NCBI GenBank assembly: GCA_022578965.1
Contig: MU400684.1
Coordinates: 24,010-88,009 of the forward strand
DNA: 64,000 nucleotides
Source: Xylaria sp. FL1777
Taxonomy: Eukaryota; Ascomycota; Sordariomycetes; Xylariales; Xylariaceae
Reading direction: 5' to 3'
Below, one piece after another: positions 35,181 through 49,031 of this stretch. The position numbers and the translations under genes were made by a program. The notes below the pieces were generated by a model. That model searched no databases and had not been told where the DNA came from. It saw only the letters and a program-made list of their open reading frames with translations. Numbering within the stretch: position 1 is the first letter of the stretch; each line of letters begins with the position of its first letter.

Positions 35181-38100
35181 CGGTTATTCTTTTTTTTTTA
35201 ATTTTTTTTTTATTTTTTACGCTTTATATTCTAAATAAGCTTATTGCTTTATTATTTAACCTTTTTTTTACTTTGTTATAATAAAATCCTTTTGTTTTTA
35301 TTGCTAGTAAAGCTTTTATTTTTAGTAAGCATTATTTTTTTATTTTTGCTTTTTTTTTTTTATTACTAGTTTATTATAATTAGCTTAACTAGCAGTTTTT
35401 TCTTTTATTTAATAATGCACGTTATTGCATATAAAAACAAATTTTGCACTTTTATTTCTATTAATGCAACTATAGTATGCTTTATTTTTTGTTCCTTTTG
35501 TTTTTTTTTATTCTTGTTTGTATTATTAGCCTGCTTATACTTTTAAAACAGCTTTTAAAAAACAAAATATCCTAAGACCTAAAGTTTTTAAAAAAACTAT
35601 AAGTTTTAAAATATTTTGTTTTTTAAAGGCCTTTCTTTTTTTATTTTTTTTAGTTTTAAAGTAGTTAATCTTTTATAAGCTATTTTTTTTTTTTTATAGT
35701 TTTTATTTCTATTTTTAGATTTATAATATTAATTTCTTTTTATAAATAAAATAATAAATATAGCTAGCTATATATTAAAATATATAACTAATTATTTTAT
35801 ATAAAGCTTTTTAGCTTTTTATATTAATTCTTTAAAACAAAATAATTTTATTAACTTTTTTTTATTTTATGCTAAGCTAAAAGCGCTATAAATTCTTTTT
35901 TAGCATACTTTTTTTAATACTAATAAACTTATGCTTTTTTTTTTATTTACTAAAGCTTTTTGTTATAATATTTATTAATAAATATATATTATTTGTTAAT
36001 ATAACATTAATAGTTATATTATTTAGCTTTGTTTTTTTATTGCATTTTTTTTAGCAACATTAAATTTCAATTATTTATTTTTTTTTTAATTTATTTTTTT
36101 TTAAAATCTATACTGTATTTTTAACTTAGTAAAACTTTATAAAACTTAAAATTTGCAGCTTAGCTTTTTTAAATATAGTTTTAATAATACTATTTATTTT
36201 GTTTTTTTTTACTTTTTTTAATTTTTAAACATTAAACTATTTACTTGCTATTTAAAATATAAAAATAGTTTGTAAAAAACTATATGCTACTTATTTTATA
36301 TGCTTTTTATTTATTTGTAATTATTGCTTAGCACTTTATTAGTTTTGCTTAAGCTAAAGCAAAAATAAACATTTAGCAAGCTTTAGCAAAAAGCTTTAGC
36401 TTTTTTTAGTATACTTAATTATAATATGCTATTTTATATAAATATATAAAACTATTTTAAGATTACTTTAAAACTTTATATAATTAGCATTTGTTTAGTT
36501 ATTTTATTAGTTTTATTTTTTTTTTATAAAAATATAATATTAAAGATATAATTATAAGCTACTTAACAAAAAGTGCTTTATAAAAATTTTATATAAACTA
36601 TTTTTTAATAATAAACTAATAGCACTTTTACTTTAATGTTACGTAAATTAACTTTGCTTTTTAAAATATGCTTTATATTATTAAACTTTTTTATTTAACT
36701 AATAATATAATACTTTTATATATTTTGCTTTATAAGTTAGCATGCTTAGCTAAAAAAGCATATAATAATAATAGCTTATTTTAAAGATATTATTAAATTT
36801 TTTATTTGTAATACTTGTTTTAAAATATAAAAAAACTAAAAATAGTAAAAATTACGCTAGTTAGCTTTTAAATTAAAAAAATAGCTTTATATTAAGTTAA
36901 ATTATATAATTTTTATAAGTAATATATATAAACACTTATAAAAGAATTTTATTTCTTTAATTTATTATAGTTTAACTTATTATTTTTTAGCTTAAACTTA
37001 CTAAAACAATATTATTAAAGCAAAGCTTACTTATTAACATAAAAAATAATACTATTTAATCTTTTTTTTTTTTTAATGCTTTTTAGTTTTATAAAAGCTA
37101 GCTATACTATATATTATTTACTTTGTTTAATGCTTTTATACTGCTTTATTATAATATACGCCATAAATATTATATACTTTAATTTTATATTATAACTGCT
37201 ATAAACTTTTATAAACTACTTTTTTAATAAACTATTTGTTTGTTTTTATTAATTAATTTTATTACTTATAACTTTTTTTTTTTTGTTTTAATACGTTAGC
37301 TAAATAATTTTTTGTTTGCTTATATTATTTGCTTTATTAAGCTTATTAAAAAGCTAGTAATATTTGCACTACTTAATAGTAGTGCACTACTAAAGCAATT
37401 TATTATTACTAAATATACTAAATATATGCTTACTAACTAAATATTGCTTATTTTTTTTAAGCAAACTTATATTAGTAGTGTTTTTTTTTAAGTACTATAG
37501 TTATAATATATTACTTAAAATTACTATATAACTAATAAATTAAAAAAGCTATTATAAAAGCTTAGCTTAAAAAACGTAATATAAAAGTATAGCATGCTAT
37601 AAATGCTAAACAATATATTTAAGTAGTATATTTTTTAACTTATAAATTATGCTTTAAAGCAGCTTTTTTTTATTTTTTTTTAAGCATTAAAATTAACTAA
37701 AAATAACCTAGCAAAATATAACGCAAAATATACTTAACATAAATAAGCAGTTTAAAATAACGCTACTAAAAAACTTTTAAAACATTGCTAACTATATTAT
37801 TATTTTTGCTAAATATTATAAAGCATAGCTACTATGCAATAAAACTTTTAAGCTTGCATTATAGTTAGTTGCTTATATATATAACTTAGAGTTTTTTAAA
37901 GCTTATAAGCTATATTTTAAAAAGCTTAAGCTTTTTTATTAAAAATAATGCAATATTTTATATAAAAGCTAGCTAAACTATATATAAAGCTACTTTTAAC
38001 TTTTTAGCTTACTTAATATTTACTGCATTTATTTTTAAGTTTTTACTGCTTTAAGCAAAACTAAAATTAAAAGCTTTTAAGCAAAAAAAATAGCGCTATT

Positions 38101-41080
38101 TAATAATGCTAACTTTTTATTTTCTGCTTTTATATAATAGCAAAAACTAAAAATAAAAACTTATAACTTTAGCAATTATAATATAAATAAACGCTAAAGC
38201 TAGTTTATATATATAGCATTAATGTTTAACGCTTTAAATAATTATATTAGTTAATTAAGCAAAAGTTTTGCTTTTTAGTATTATAAAGTTTAAAAAGCTT
38301 AGCTTGTTATATTTATTAGCAGAAATATTATATGCTTATTTTTTAATAACTAGTTTAATTATTATTAAATATATGCTAGCTTTTATATTTTAATTACGCT
38401 AAACTTTAAAAAAACTAAGTTTTTTTATGTTTAATTGTTTAAGCATGTTATTATATAATTAAATTTTTTTAGTTTTAAGTATAGCTGCTTAAAGCTATTA
38501 TCCTATAATATAGTAAAAAAAAAGCTATTATATAACAATATAAGTTACTTATTTAAAAGAGCTTTAATAGCTACTATATTAATATATTTGCTATTATTGC
38601 TTAATTAAGTTTATAATATTGCTATATAAGCATGCTATAATATATATTAATATGCTATAATACTTACATAATAAAAACATAATGCTTTTTACTTTAGCTT
38701 TAACGCTATATTTTAATATTTATTTAATTATTACAGCAAAAGTTTTTTATATATGTTTTTTAAATAGCTTTTTTATATATTTACTAAATAATTTACTATG
38801 TTTTTTTAACTGCATACATTTTGCTTCAGCATATTTTTTAATACTACAAAACTGCTATTTTTTTTTGTTAATTTACTAGCGCAGCTTAAACTAAAAAACT
38901 TAAAAGCTAATAGCTTAATACTAGCATTTAAGTTATTATACTAAATAAGCACGTTAGCAAAGAAAATCTTTATAAAATATATAGCATTATATAAAAAGCT
39001 AAACATAAAGCTAGCTATATAACATAAGCTAGCAAAAAAGCTAACTAATAGCAATAAAACTAGCAAAAAAAAAAACAAAATAAATATTATAAATAATATA
39101 AAGCTAAAAATAAATAATAGTTATAATTCTAATAATTATAAATAGCTATAATAAAACTTAAAACTAAAGCAAAACTAATAAAAGCTATTAAAAATAAAAT
39201 ATTTAAAACTATATAATAATTATACTTTAGCTTATTTTTTAGTATATAAAAACTAATATAAAATAATATTGTTTTTAAAAAAAACTTAGTATACTAAAAA
39301 AATAACCTAAAGTAATTTAAATTATTATTACTTTAGTAATATTTGTTTTTTTAAAAACTTATATAGCATTGCTTTAAGTAGCTTATATAGCATTATTATT
39401 AACTATTAGTTCTTTATGTAGTATTGCTTTTTTTTTTAAGTTTTTTATAGTATTGTTTGTGTTTTACTTAAAAGGTTTACGCTATATTATTATTTATAAA
39501 ACATAACTTATATAATATTAAATTTTTTATATAAAGTTTAATTTTATTTATATTGCATTAAAAACTATAGCAATAAAATTTATTAATTATAAAAGCAATA
39601 TAGCATATATATATAGCTAAAAGTATATATAGCTTTTTTACTTACTATAATTTTTATAACATATAATAAACGTACTACTGCTTTTTATATTTATTTTAAA
39701 AGTAATACTTTTTTATTTTAACTATTTTATTATGCTTAGTTTTATAAAAGTTTACCGATATATTTTCTAAAAAAAATATAAATATTTAAAAAAACAATTA
39801 TAGTTTATATAAGCATATTTAGCGTATAGTTTCACTAAGCTAATATTTATTTTTACGTAATATTTTGCTGTTTTTTAAGTTTGTTTAAAAATAAAAAGCT
39901 TAAAGTTAATAATATTGTTTTTTTTAATGTTTGCTTAGCATATATTTAAGCTTTTATTTTTTCGAACAAAAAAAGTAAGCTTAAAAGCTTAAAAAAACAA
40001 AGCTTTAGTAAAAAAAGCGTTAGCTTACGTATTATTTATATTGCTAGCTATAGTATTCCGCTTTTTTTTAGTAGCTAAAAAAAATGCAAAAATATATTAC
40101 TTGTTATAATAAAGGTATTAAGCCTAGCTTTATAAAAAGAATATTTTAAGCATTACAATAATTAGTATAGCTTTTAAAAGTAACAAGCTTTTTTTTATAA
40201 ATTTATATTTAATAAAAGGTTTTTGCTTTTTTATATAAAATATAGCTATTTTGCTTTTGTTAGCACGCTATATATTATGCTTACTTTTATTAGTATATTA
40301 AAAATGCTATAATTTTTTTTGTTAAATTATTAATTATTATATGCTACTTAGCTATAATTGCTTTTATTATATATTATAACTGCTTTTATTAGTATATTAA
40401 TAATTATTACTATATTAATTATGCTATTTTTTTACGTATTTATAAAATGCTTAATATATATAATTAATAAAATATATAATTTTTTGCTTTATATTTTTTA
40501 TATTATTTACTAATTTTTTTTACTAAGGTTTTTTTTTTTTAACTTTATTAAGCTTTTATTTTATTACATAATTTTTGTTTATACTATATATATTATAAGT
40601 GTAAAAACTTTATTAAAAAAATCTTAAAGCAAAGCAAAAAGTTATTATATAAAGCAAATTACTACACTTAAAAATTTTATATATACTTTTCTGTAAAAAA
40701 AGCTAATTGCTATTTTTTATTGCTTTTAAAATACAAAAAATCTTATAAATAAACAAAAAAAGCTTTTAAACTAGCATAAAATAATACAATATTAACATAA
40801 AGTAACATAAAAGCATTAAAAAGCATATAAAATTATTTTGTTTTATTTTTATTAGCTTACTAGTTTTATTGCTATTGCTTTTATTTATATATTAATTATT
40901 AGTTTTTTAAAATTTTATAATATTTTTTTATTAAGCATTAAACTTAGCTTTTTAAAATAGCAATAAAATAACTAAGTTAAATATAGTATAACTGCTTTAG
41001 TTAGCATATTAGTTTTATTATTATAGCTTATATTATAAAGCTAGCTCTTAAATAAAACTATTATTGCACTAGATTTAAAA
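35181..41080. other. AT-rich DNA without recognisable gene or repeat
   Basis: About 5.9 kb with no readable domain on either strand and no second copy noticed in the window, except the hairpin at 35551-35631. The open stretch at 38682-38879 is hydrophobic low complexity. Bases 35181-35560 are pyrimidine-rich. Confidence 0.55.
35551..35631. repeat. 81-bp imperfect inverted repeat
   Basis: Stems of about 38 bp, gcttttaaaaaacaaaatat… pairing with …atattttgttttttaaaggc, around a very short loop. Mismatches are of the C/T type. It could be a decayed fold-back MITE. No second copy was seen. Confidence 0.6.
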
Positions 41081-41089
41081 GCAAAAGCA

Positions 41090-41720
41090 TTTTTTGTTTT
41101 AAAATCTAAAACTAAAAAGATTACTTAGTTTTTATTTAGTTTTTATAGCAGCTTAAAAAAGATCTTTGATTTATAAAAGCAAAATAGCTTTTTTTTTTAA
41201 TATATAAAACTATTTTTAATAGTTTTTGTTTTACATAGTATAATTTTAATATTTTATAGCATAATGCGTATAACAATAGCAAAAAGTATTTAGTAGGTTT
41301 ACTATAGTTTAAAACGTAAAAATCTTTAGTTTTAAAAATAAAACAAAAAAAATTCTTTAGGTATTTTTTATTTTTTAGCAGCAATTTAAAATATAAAAAT
41401 ATTTGCTTTTAAAATACAACTTAAAAATATAGTAATTTTTGCTTTTTAACTAAAACTTTAGTTTTTAGTAATTTTTTAATAGTAGCTTAAAATTTTAACT
41501 TTAAAATTAAAACTAAAAAAATTACTTAAGTTTTGTTAACTTTTTAGCAATAATTTAAAATTTTAGCTTTAAAACTAAAACTTTAGTTTTTTTTAACTTT
41601 TTAGCAATAGCTTACAATTTTAGCTTTAAAACATAAACTAAAAAAATTACTTAGTTTTTTTTAACTCTTTTTTAATAGCTTAAAATATAAAAATTTTTGC
41701 TTTTAAAAATAAAACTATAA
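41090..41720. repeat. Irregular tandem repeat, ~75-100-bp units
   Basis: Repeated blocks of the form aaaactaaaaaaattacttagttttt followed by aactttttagcaatagcttaaaattttag occur at least four times (about 41105, 41440, 41510, 41630), with variable spacing. The minus-strand open stretch at 41136-41384 overlaps the first block and is not considered a gene. Confidence 0.55.
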
Positions 41721-41729
41721 AAAGCTTTA

Positions 41730-42500
41730 GTAATTAATATATTACTTATTTAAAAACAAATAAAGCTTATTATTAAATATGTTTTATTTTATTTAAGTTG
41801 CTTTTTAAAAAAATTGCTAAGTAAAAATTTTGCTGTTTTATTATTTACTGCACTAGTAATTAAAGCTACTATTTAAAAACTAATATAAAACTTTATATAA
41901 TTGTTTGCTATAGCTAATTAAATTATATTTAAGTTTTAAATACTTTTTACTGTTTTATTATTTATAGCGCTAATAATTAAAGCTACTATTTAAAAGCTAA
42001 TGCTTTTTTGTTTTAAAACAAATAAAGCTTACTGCTAAATATGTTTTATTTTAGTTAAGTTGCTTTTTAAAAAAATTACTAAGTAAAAATTTTGCTGTTT
42101 TATTATTTATTATACTTATAATTAAAGCTATTATTTAAAAGCTAGTGCTTTTTTATTTTAAAATAAATAAAGCTTACTGCTAAATATATTTTATTTTATT
42201 TAGGTTGCTTTTTAAAAGAATTATTAAGTAAGAATTTTGCTGTTTTATTATTTATAGCTTTAATAGCTAAAGCTATTTTTAAAAAGCTAATATAAAACCT
42301 TTTATAGTTATTTATTATAGCTAATTAAGCTATAGCTAATTAAGCTACATTAAAGTTTTATATTTTTTTGCTGTTTTATTATTTATAGCACTAATAATTA
42401 AAGCTATTATTTAAAAGCTAGTGTAAAATTTTATATAATTATTTGCTATAGCTAATTAAGCTATAGCTAATTAAGCTATATTTAAGTTTTAAACATTTAG
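41730..42500. repeat. Two-module satellite (145-bp and ~117-bp units)
   Basis: The anchor taaagctta recurs at 41761, 42023 and 42168. The last two are 145 bp apart. The first two are 262 bp apart because an extra ~117-bp module is inserted. That module contains tatataattgtttgctatagctaatta and repeats at about 41885, 42290 and 42430. Both modules end in a shared gctgttttattattta…attaaagct segment. The order is a mixed array of long and short modules rather than a simple head-to-tail repeat. Confidence 0.65.
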
Positions 42501-42889
42501 CTTTTATATGTAATAAATTAATATTATGCTATATAAAACCGCTTAAAAAATAAGTTATTTGCTAATTATTTGTTTTTTTAGCATTTTTTATAAAGCTAAA
42601 CAAAAAATTCAATAAAAATAAAAAGTTTTTATATATACTAAATTAACTATTATAACATTAGTAAAAAAAATGTTTGCTTTTTTATATAAAGGAAAAAATA
42701 TTATTAAGCAGCTAGTTTTTTATAAAAATAGTTATTATTGTTATAAAATCTTAGCAAAAAAGGTATTAGCACTTAAAAAAAATTAAAAGCGCAAGTTTTA
42801 ATAGATTTTTTTTTAAGCAAAAAAAGCTGTAATATTAGCTTTATTATTATTACTTTTAATTATATTTTAAGATCTATATAAAAGTTAGA

Positions 42890-43130
42890 ATTATAAGAAC
42901 TATGTTAAAATAAACAAAAAATAAAATAAAAAAAAACAAAAAAAAGAAAATAAAAAATAAAAAAAATAAAAAATCAAAATACCTAAAAATAAAAAAAAAT
43001 AAAAAATATAATAAGTAAATAAATTAATAAAAGAAATAGTAAATAAAAAAAATATAAAATAAAAAAAATATATAAAATAAAGAAAATATATAAAATAGAA
43101 AAAATATAAAATAAAAAAAAAATAAAAATT
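42890..43130. repeat. A-rich purine tract
   Basis: About 240 bp of aaaaataaa-type low-complexity sequence, almost without pyrimidine other than T. Confidence 0.8.
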
Positions 43131-44322
43131 TAACTATGTTAAAAGAACTTTTTGCGTAAAATACTACTACAAAATATTTTTTTAAATATAACTAAAGTAT
43201 AAAAAAAGCTTTTAAACAAAACTATAATATATAAAACGCAATAGTAAAAACCTTTTTTGTAGTTTTTTTACGCTTGCAAAATTTTTTATAAAAGTAAGCA
43301 TAAGCACAAAAAGTTAATCTATATTTATTTTTAAAAAAAAAACAATTACTTTTTTATATTACTTATAATAATAAATTTATTAGTATATTTAAATAAGCAT
43401 GTAATTTTTAATGCATGCAGCATTTTTAATAACTTATATATATAAGTAATAAAACATTTTTAGCTTTTTTTTTTTTTTTGCTTTTAAACTTGTTGTAATT
43501 ATAGCATAGTTATGCTTTGTTTTTTTATTTTATTTTATTTTCGTTTATTTTTTTCTTTTTCTTTTTTAATATATATTTTTTTGCTATTTTTTTTTTACTA
43601 TTTTGTTTTCTATGTTTTTTTAATATACTAAAATTACAAAGTACGTATGCTTTAATAATAAATTTTAAAGCAAGAAAATTTGCAAAATAACTATTACTTT
43701 TATACTTTTGCTTTTTTTTTGCATAAAAGAAGTTTTAATATTATATTATAGCGCTAACTTTAAATTGTTTTACTATTTAATTAACTAAAGATTATAACAA
43801 AAAAATCTAGCTTTTTTTTTAATTTATATATAATTAGCAACGCTTATAGCAAACATACGTTTTGCTTTTTATTTGTATTGCACTTTTTTATTAATACTAG
43901 CAGAAAATATAATTATAAACTATAATTATATATGTATACCTGTTTTTTAATGCATTTTTGTATATATATGCTATTTTTATTTAAAAGCTTTTTTTTTTAA
44001 AAAAATTATATGCTATAAGTTGTTTTATAAGCTTAATTGTTTTTTTTTTTTTTTTTAATTATATGTTTAAATAGTAAAATAAAGCTAATTTTTTTTTAGT
44101 TATAGCAATAAACTAAACTTTTTTTTATTTTTTTTTTACTTAAACGCTTTTAAGCTATAGTATGTTTTATATTTAATTGTTTTTTGTTGCTTTTTTAAGG
44201 TTTTTTTTTTGTTTTATATATTAAATTTAACTAGAAAAAAAAAAACATGCTTTATATTTGTAATAAAAAAAAGCTTTTAGCTGCAATAAAAAATAAGTTA
44301 AAAAAAATTAAAAAGCAATATA
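43131..44322. other. AT-rich DNA, nothing recognised
   Basis: No gene-like frame. Long T runs occur (for example 44038-44056). Confidence 0.5.
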
Positions 44323-44454
44323 TATTATTTAAGCTATTTATATATAAAAAAACAGAAAATAAGTTTTAAAAAGTTAAAAAATAACGCGTATTATTTAAGC
44401 TATTTATTATATAAAAAAACAAAAAAAGTATGTTTTGCAAGGTTTTAAAGCAAA
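44323..44454. repeat. 66-bp tandem duplication
   Basis: tattatttaagctattta starts at 44323 and 44389 with a similar following A-rich part. Confidence 0.6.
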
Positions 44455-44580
44455 AGTTATATATAAAAAGCTTTTTTATTTGTTTTAAGCAGTAATAAGT
44501 TTATAACATAAAAATATATAGCAGCAGTAAACTTAAGCAATTTTATTAAACATACTATTAAAAAAGTATATTAGCTGTTT

Positions 44581-44748
44581 TTTTTTTTATATATATAACA
44601 TACAAAAAAACGCATTACTATAAAAAGTAAAAGCTATTTTACTATATATGCTATTAAAAATATGTTAGCTATTTTTTTTTTTTTAAACATATAAAACATA
44701 TTAATATATTACTATAACAACTTAAAAAGCAGCTTTATTTTAAACGCA
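44581..44748. repeat. 84-bp tandem duplication
   Basis: Units beginning ttagct(g/a)tttttttt followed by an acata…attactata segment start at 44581 and 44665. Confidence 0.6.
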
Positions 44749-45109
44749 AATAAAAATATATTTATTGTTTTTTTTTTTTTTTTATAAGTACTTAAATACT
44801 TAAATATATATTATAAAAATATAATATAACAGTAAGCATAAATAGCTTATATAAATACTTAATAAAAAATGCATATGTTTTTTTTTTTGTTTTTATACAT
44901 ATAATCTATAAACGTATTATTATAAAAAGCATAAACATTTCTTTTGCATACTTTATGCAAAATACATTAGTTATTTCTTTTGTTTTTTTTTTTACTATAG
45001 CTTATTTTGCTTTGCTATAAATTTATTTTTTTATAAACTATTAACTAAGCATTTTTTATTTAAAAAACTTTATTGTTTATAAAGAAGCAAATTTATAGCT
45101 TTTAATAAA

Positions 45110-45233
45110 ATTACTATAAGCTAGCTTTATTTAATTTGCTTTTTTATTAATTGTTAATTAAGCATTTTTTACTTAAAAAACTTAGTTAATAATTAACATA
45201 AAAATAAATTAATTAAAGCTAGCTTATAGTAAA
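45110..45233. repeat. 28-bp inverted repeat with ~68-bp loop
   Basis: attactataagctagcttt at 45110 pairs with the reverse complement ending at 45233, with about 25 of 28 positions matching. A separate direct duplication, taa(c/t)taagcattttttacttaaaaaact-like, at about 45048 and 45157 straddles the left stem. Confidence 0.6.
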
Positions 45234-45327
45234 CTTAATAATAGTAATTTATTTTTTTTTTATATAAACTATAAAAAAAAAAAAAAAATTTATACTGCTA
45301 TAGCATAGCTTTTTACTAGTAATATTT

Positions 45328-45750
45328 TGTTTTTTTATATTATTGTTTTTTTTTTTTTTTTTTTATTTATTGCTTTTAAACGTTACTAATATATAAACAA
45401 AACATTACTAAAAACTGCAATTATACTAAACTTTTCAAATAATAATGTAAACTAGTTTTGTTTTTTTATATTATTATTTTTTTTTTTTTTTACTGTTTAT
45501 TGCTTTAAAACGTTACTAATATACAAACAAAATATTTTTAAAAACTGCAATTATTATAAACTTTTCAAATAATAACATAAATTAAGCTAAAGTACTTTGC
45601 TTTATAAGTTTATTATTAACAACGTGTTATTTTTTTATATTATTATAATTATTTTTAATATTTATTGCTTTTAAACATTATTAATATAAAAACAAAATAT
45701 TTCTAAAAGCTGTAATTACTATAGCGTTTTTAAATAATAACATAAACTAA
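45328..45750. repeat. ~130-bp tandem repeat, three units
   Basis: Units start near 45328, 45458 and 45625. Each has a long T run, then ttattgcttttaaacgttac, an aacaaaatatt segment, actgcaatta and aaataataacataaact. The third unit is separated by about 37 extra bases. Confidence 0.7.
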
Positions 45751-46288
45751 ATAACTTTGCTTTATAAGCACTAAATATATTTTTATGTTTAAAAAAAATG
45801 CTGCAAATACTTATTAAAGCATTATAGTAAACTTAATATAAAAATAACTTGTTTTTAGCTATTTTTTTTTAAGTAAAAAAATTATTTAAATTGCTATAAA
45901 AAAACAACATTTAAAAACATATAAAAACAAACAAAAAAAATCTTAAAAGTATTAATACTTAGCTAATAAAAAGCACTAAATAAAAGCTTAAAAGCGCTAA
46001 TACTTAGTAAATTAAAAGCACTAAATAAAAGCTTAAAAAATAAAGCAATAAACGTAATGCTTTTATATTGTTAAAAACTTTAAAATATTTACTAATTACT
46101 TGCAATTTTTTTGTTTGTTATACTAATATAAATAGCTATTTTAATTGTTTTTTTTTTTGTTTTAAATTAATGTTTTTTTATGCTTGATTTTTACTTTAAT
46201 GCGTATAGCATAACTAACATAATCTTTAATACAATAGTTTAGCTTAAAAAAAACGCAAAAACAATATAAAAAGTAATAATGTTTTTAT

Positions 46289-46488
46289 AAAACAAATAAA
46301 ACAATTTTTACTAATTTTTTGCTAAGCTAAAGTACTACAAAACAAATAAAACAAATAATTATAATGCTTTGCTAAAATAAAGTATTATAAAACAAATAAA
46401 ACAAACATTTATAATGCTTTACTAAACTAAAATACTACAAAACAAATAAAATAAACATTAATAATGCCTTAATAAATTAAAATGCTTA
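46289..46488. repeat. 50-bp tandem repeat, four units
   Basis: aaaacaaataaaac recurs at 46289, 46339, 46389 and 46439, an exact 50-bp period. Each unit carries ataatgctttactaaa. The units differ mainly by transitions. Confidence 0.85.
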
Positions 46489-46922
46489 CTTTATATAAAT
46501 TTATAAATAATATATTAATATATTTTTAAAATATATAGCAAAATATATATTTATTTACTACTAAAAACAATAAAAGTAAAACTAAAGCAAAGCTTTTTTA
46601 TTATAGTTATTATTTTAAAAATAACTTTTTTGCAAAACTTACTTTAAACGTATAAAAAATATTTAATTGCATTAGCTGCTAAATAAATTAATATTACTAT
46701 ATATAAAAAAAACTAAACTTATTAGCTTAAAAAAAGCAAAAATATAAATTAATATAGTTTATTACGCTATAAACTATATTTATGCATTTATAAAAAAAAC
46801 TAAACATAATTAATACTTTGTTTTTTTAAAAAATAAATCTGTAGTTATTAAATAAGTTTATATATATAAAAAGTTTGCGTTATAAATATTATATAATTAA
46901 AAAGAAAAAATTAAATAAAAAA

Positions 46923-47060
46923 ACGCAAAAACTATATTTTAAATATAATACTATAAAAAATAAAATATTAAATATAAAACCGCAAAAACTACGTTATAAA
47001 TAATATATTATAAAAAAAAAATATTAAATAAAAAACAATAAAAACTATAATTTATAATGT
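46923..47060. repeat. ~57-bp tandem repeat, about 2.5 units
   Basis: cgcaaaaactac or cgcaaaaactat recurs at 46924 and 46981, and as caataaaaacta at about 47037, each followed by an AT-rich run and aaatattaaat. The flanking sequence at about 46870-46920 may be a further decayed unit. Confidence 0.65.
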
Positions 47061-48189
47061 TTTATATATATATACTAATAAAAACTTTTAGTAGCTTAAA
47101 AAAATTAGCTATAATATTACTTATATTTGCTTTTTTTTTCTGTTTTTTACTTTTTGCTAATTTATATATTAGTGCTAAAAATGCTAGCTATTATTAAGTT
47201 TTTATAGCAATATATTACTTAGCTTTTAAATTTATAGCAAAAAAAAAAAATAAAGCAAAAAATTTTATAAGTATTAAATTTAGTATATTAATAATAGCAG
47301 AAATATTTTAAGCTAACGTTTTAATACTACAAAATAAAAAAACACTGCTTTTTTTTGCTATACTTTAATAATTTATTATAGTGTTATAGCATAAAAGTTT
47401 TTATAACAGTTTTTTAAAAGCGCTAAAAAAAAGATTTTTATAAATATGTTTTATATACTAAGTTTAAACGCTAGCTTTATTATAGCTATTTATAATATTA
47501 ATATATTACTTATAGCTTTAAGCTTTAATAATAAAATATAAATAAAATTTGCATTATTTATTTATTGTGCTTTTTTATTTAAGCTAAAGAAATATTAATT
47601 AATAAGCATAAACTAAAATAAATTATTTGTAAATTTTAGTAAAAAAAGCAGCATTTATAGCAAACTAAGCTTTTAGTGTTTAATATTTTATTTTTTATGT
47701 TTTTTAGTTTACTTTGCATAAGCAGCATTATATATTATTAAATTAAATACTTTATATGTTTTAGCATAAATTTCTAATTTGTTTTTATTTTATTTTTTAA
47801 AAAAGCTATTTTTAAAGTGCTTTAAAAGCTTTTAAGTATAGTTTTTTAACAAAAAGCTAGCTTATTTAACAAAATATTAAAAAGCACTAAAAATATTAAA
47901 ATATAGTTGCTTAGTTAAAACGTTATTAACTTTTTATTTTTTATTAAAGTATTTTTTTTTAAGATTTATAAAAATTATAAAAAAATTGTTTTTGTTTTTG
48001 TTTTTGTTTTTATTTTTGTTGTTTTTTTGCCAAAAAATATTTTTTGCTATAAAAATAAAACTTAATAAAACTTTAAGCAATATATTATAGCAACAAGTAA
48101 AAATAACTTTTGTTTACTAATAAAAAGAATTAAAAGTAAATATTAAAAACTATAAACTTTTAAAATTAGCAGAAAAAAAAAAGTAATAA
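47061..48189. other. AT-rich DNA, nothing recognised
   Basis: A short (tttttg)n run lies at 47985-48025. No coding signal. Confidence 0.5.
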
Positions 48190-48214
48190 AATAAAAACTA
48201 AAAGTTATAAAAAA

Positions 48215-48340
48215 TAGCAATAATAATAGCTATAATACTAGCAGCAATAATAATAGTAATAATAGCAATAATAATAATAGTAGTAATAATAGTAGTAATA
48301 GCAGTAATAATAGTAATAATAATAGCAATAATACATAAGA
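48215..48340. repeat. Trinucleotide microsatellite (taa/tag)n
   Basis: About 125 bp of aatagtaataatagcaataat triplets. Confidence 0.85.
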
Positions 48341-49031
48341 AATAAATATAAATAAATAAAAATATTACTATATAAGTATAGCAATAATAGCAAAAAGTGC
48401 AGCTAGTTTTATTAAGCTATTTTAAAAAAAATATATTTTTTTGTTATGTTATATTATTAATAAATCATTAAAAATAGTAAAATATATAGTTATGCTAATA
48501 ATAATGTATTAATATAATAAATAAATTAAAAAGGTTAAATAACAAAAGTAATATATATAAAAAAAATAAAAAATATAGCTTAAAATATAGCAAAAAAAGT
48601 ATAATATTGTTATATGTTTATAAATTGTAATAAATATTACCTTTTTGCTATATTTTTGTTTATAAAAATATATTAGTATATAAATAAAAAAACTAAAACT
48701 AGTTATAAAAGTTTATAAAAGATTTAAAGCTATATACTACTAAATTAGTAAAAGCATTTAAAACATATATTTTTGCTATTTATTTGCTTTTTTAGTATTG
48801 CTTTAGTAAAAAAAAAAAAACTAGTAAAAAAAAAAATTATTAAATATAGCAAAACAAACTAAAAAATATAATTGCTAAAGTAAATAATGCTAAAATTGCA
48901 GTAAAAAAAGCTTTATTAAAACAAGCTTATAATTTTAACTAAAAAATAACTTAAATTAAAAAGCTAAATATATGCAAAACAAAAAAAAAAGTATAGCTAA
49001 GTTTTAAACGTTTTATATACTAAGTTATAAT
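48341..49031. other. AT-rich DNA, nothing recognised
   Basis: No frame, repeat or motif of note. Confidence 0.5.

Noticed and set aside
41136..41384. Minus-strand 82-codon open frame with a fairly mixed composition
   Set aside because: It overlaps a tandem repeat block and has no recognisable motif; kept only as a weak possibility of a small decayed gene.
46289..46488. Regularly spaced repeats considered as a CRISPR array
   Set aside because: Units are directly contiguous 50-bp tandem copies without unique spacers, and there are no cas genes.
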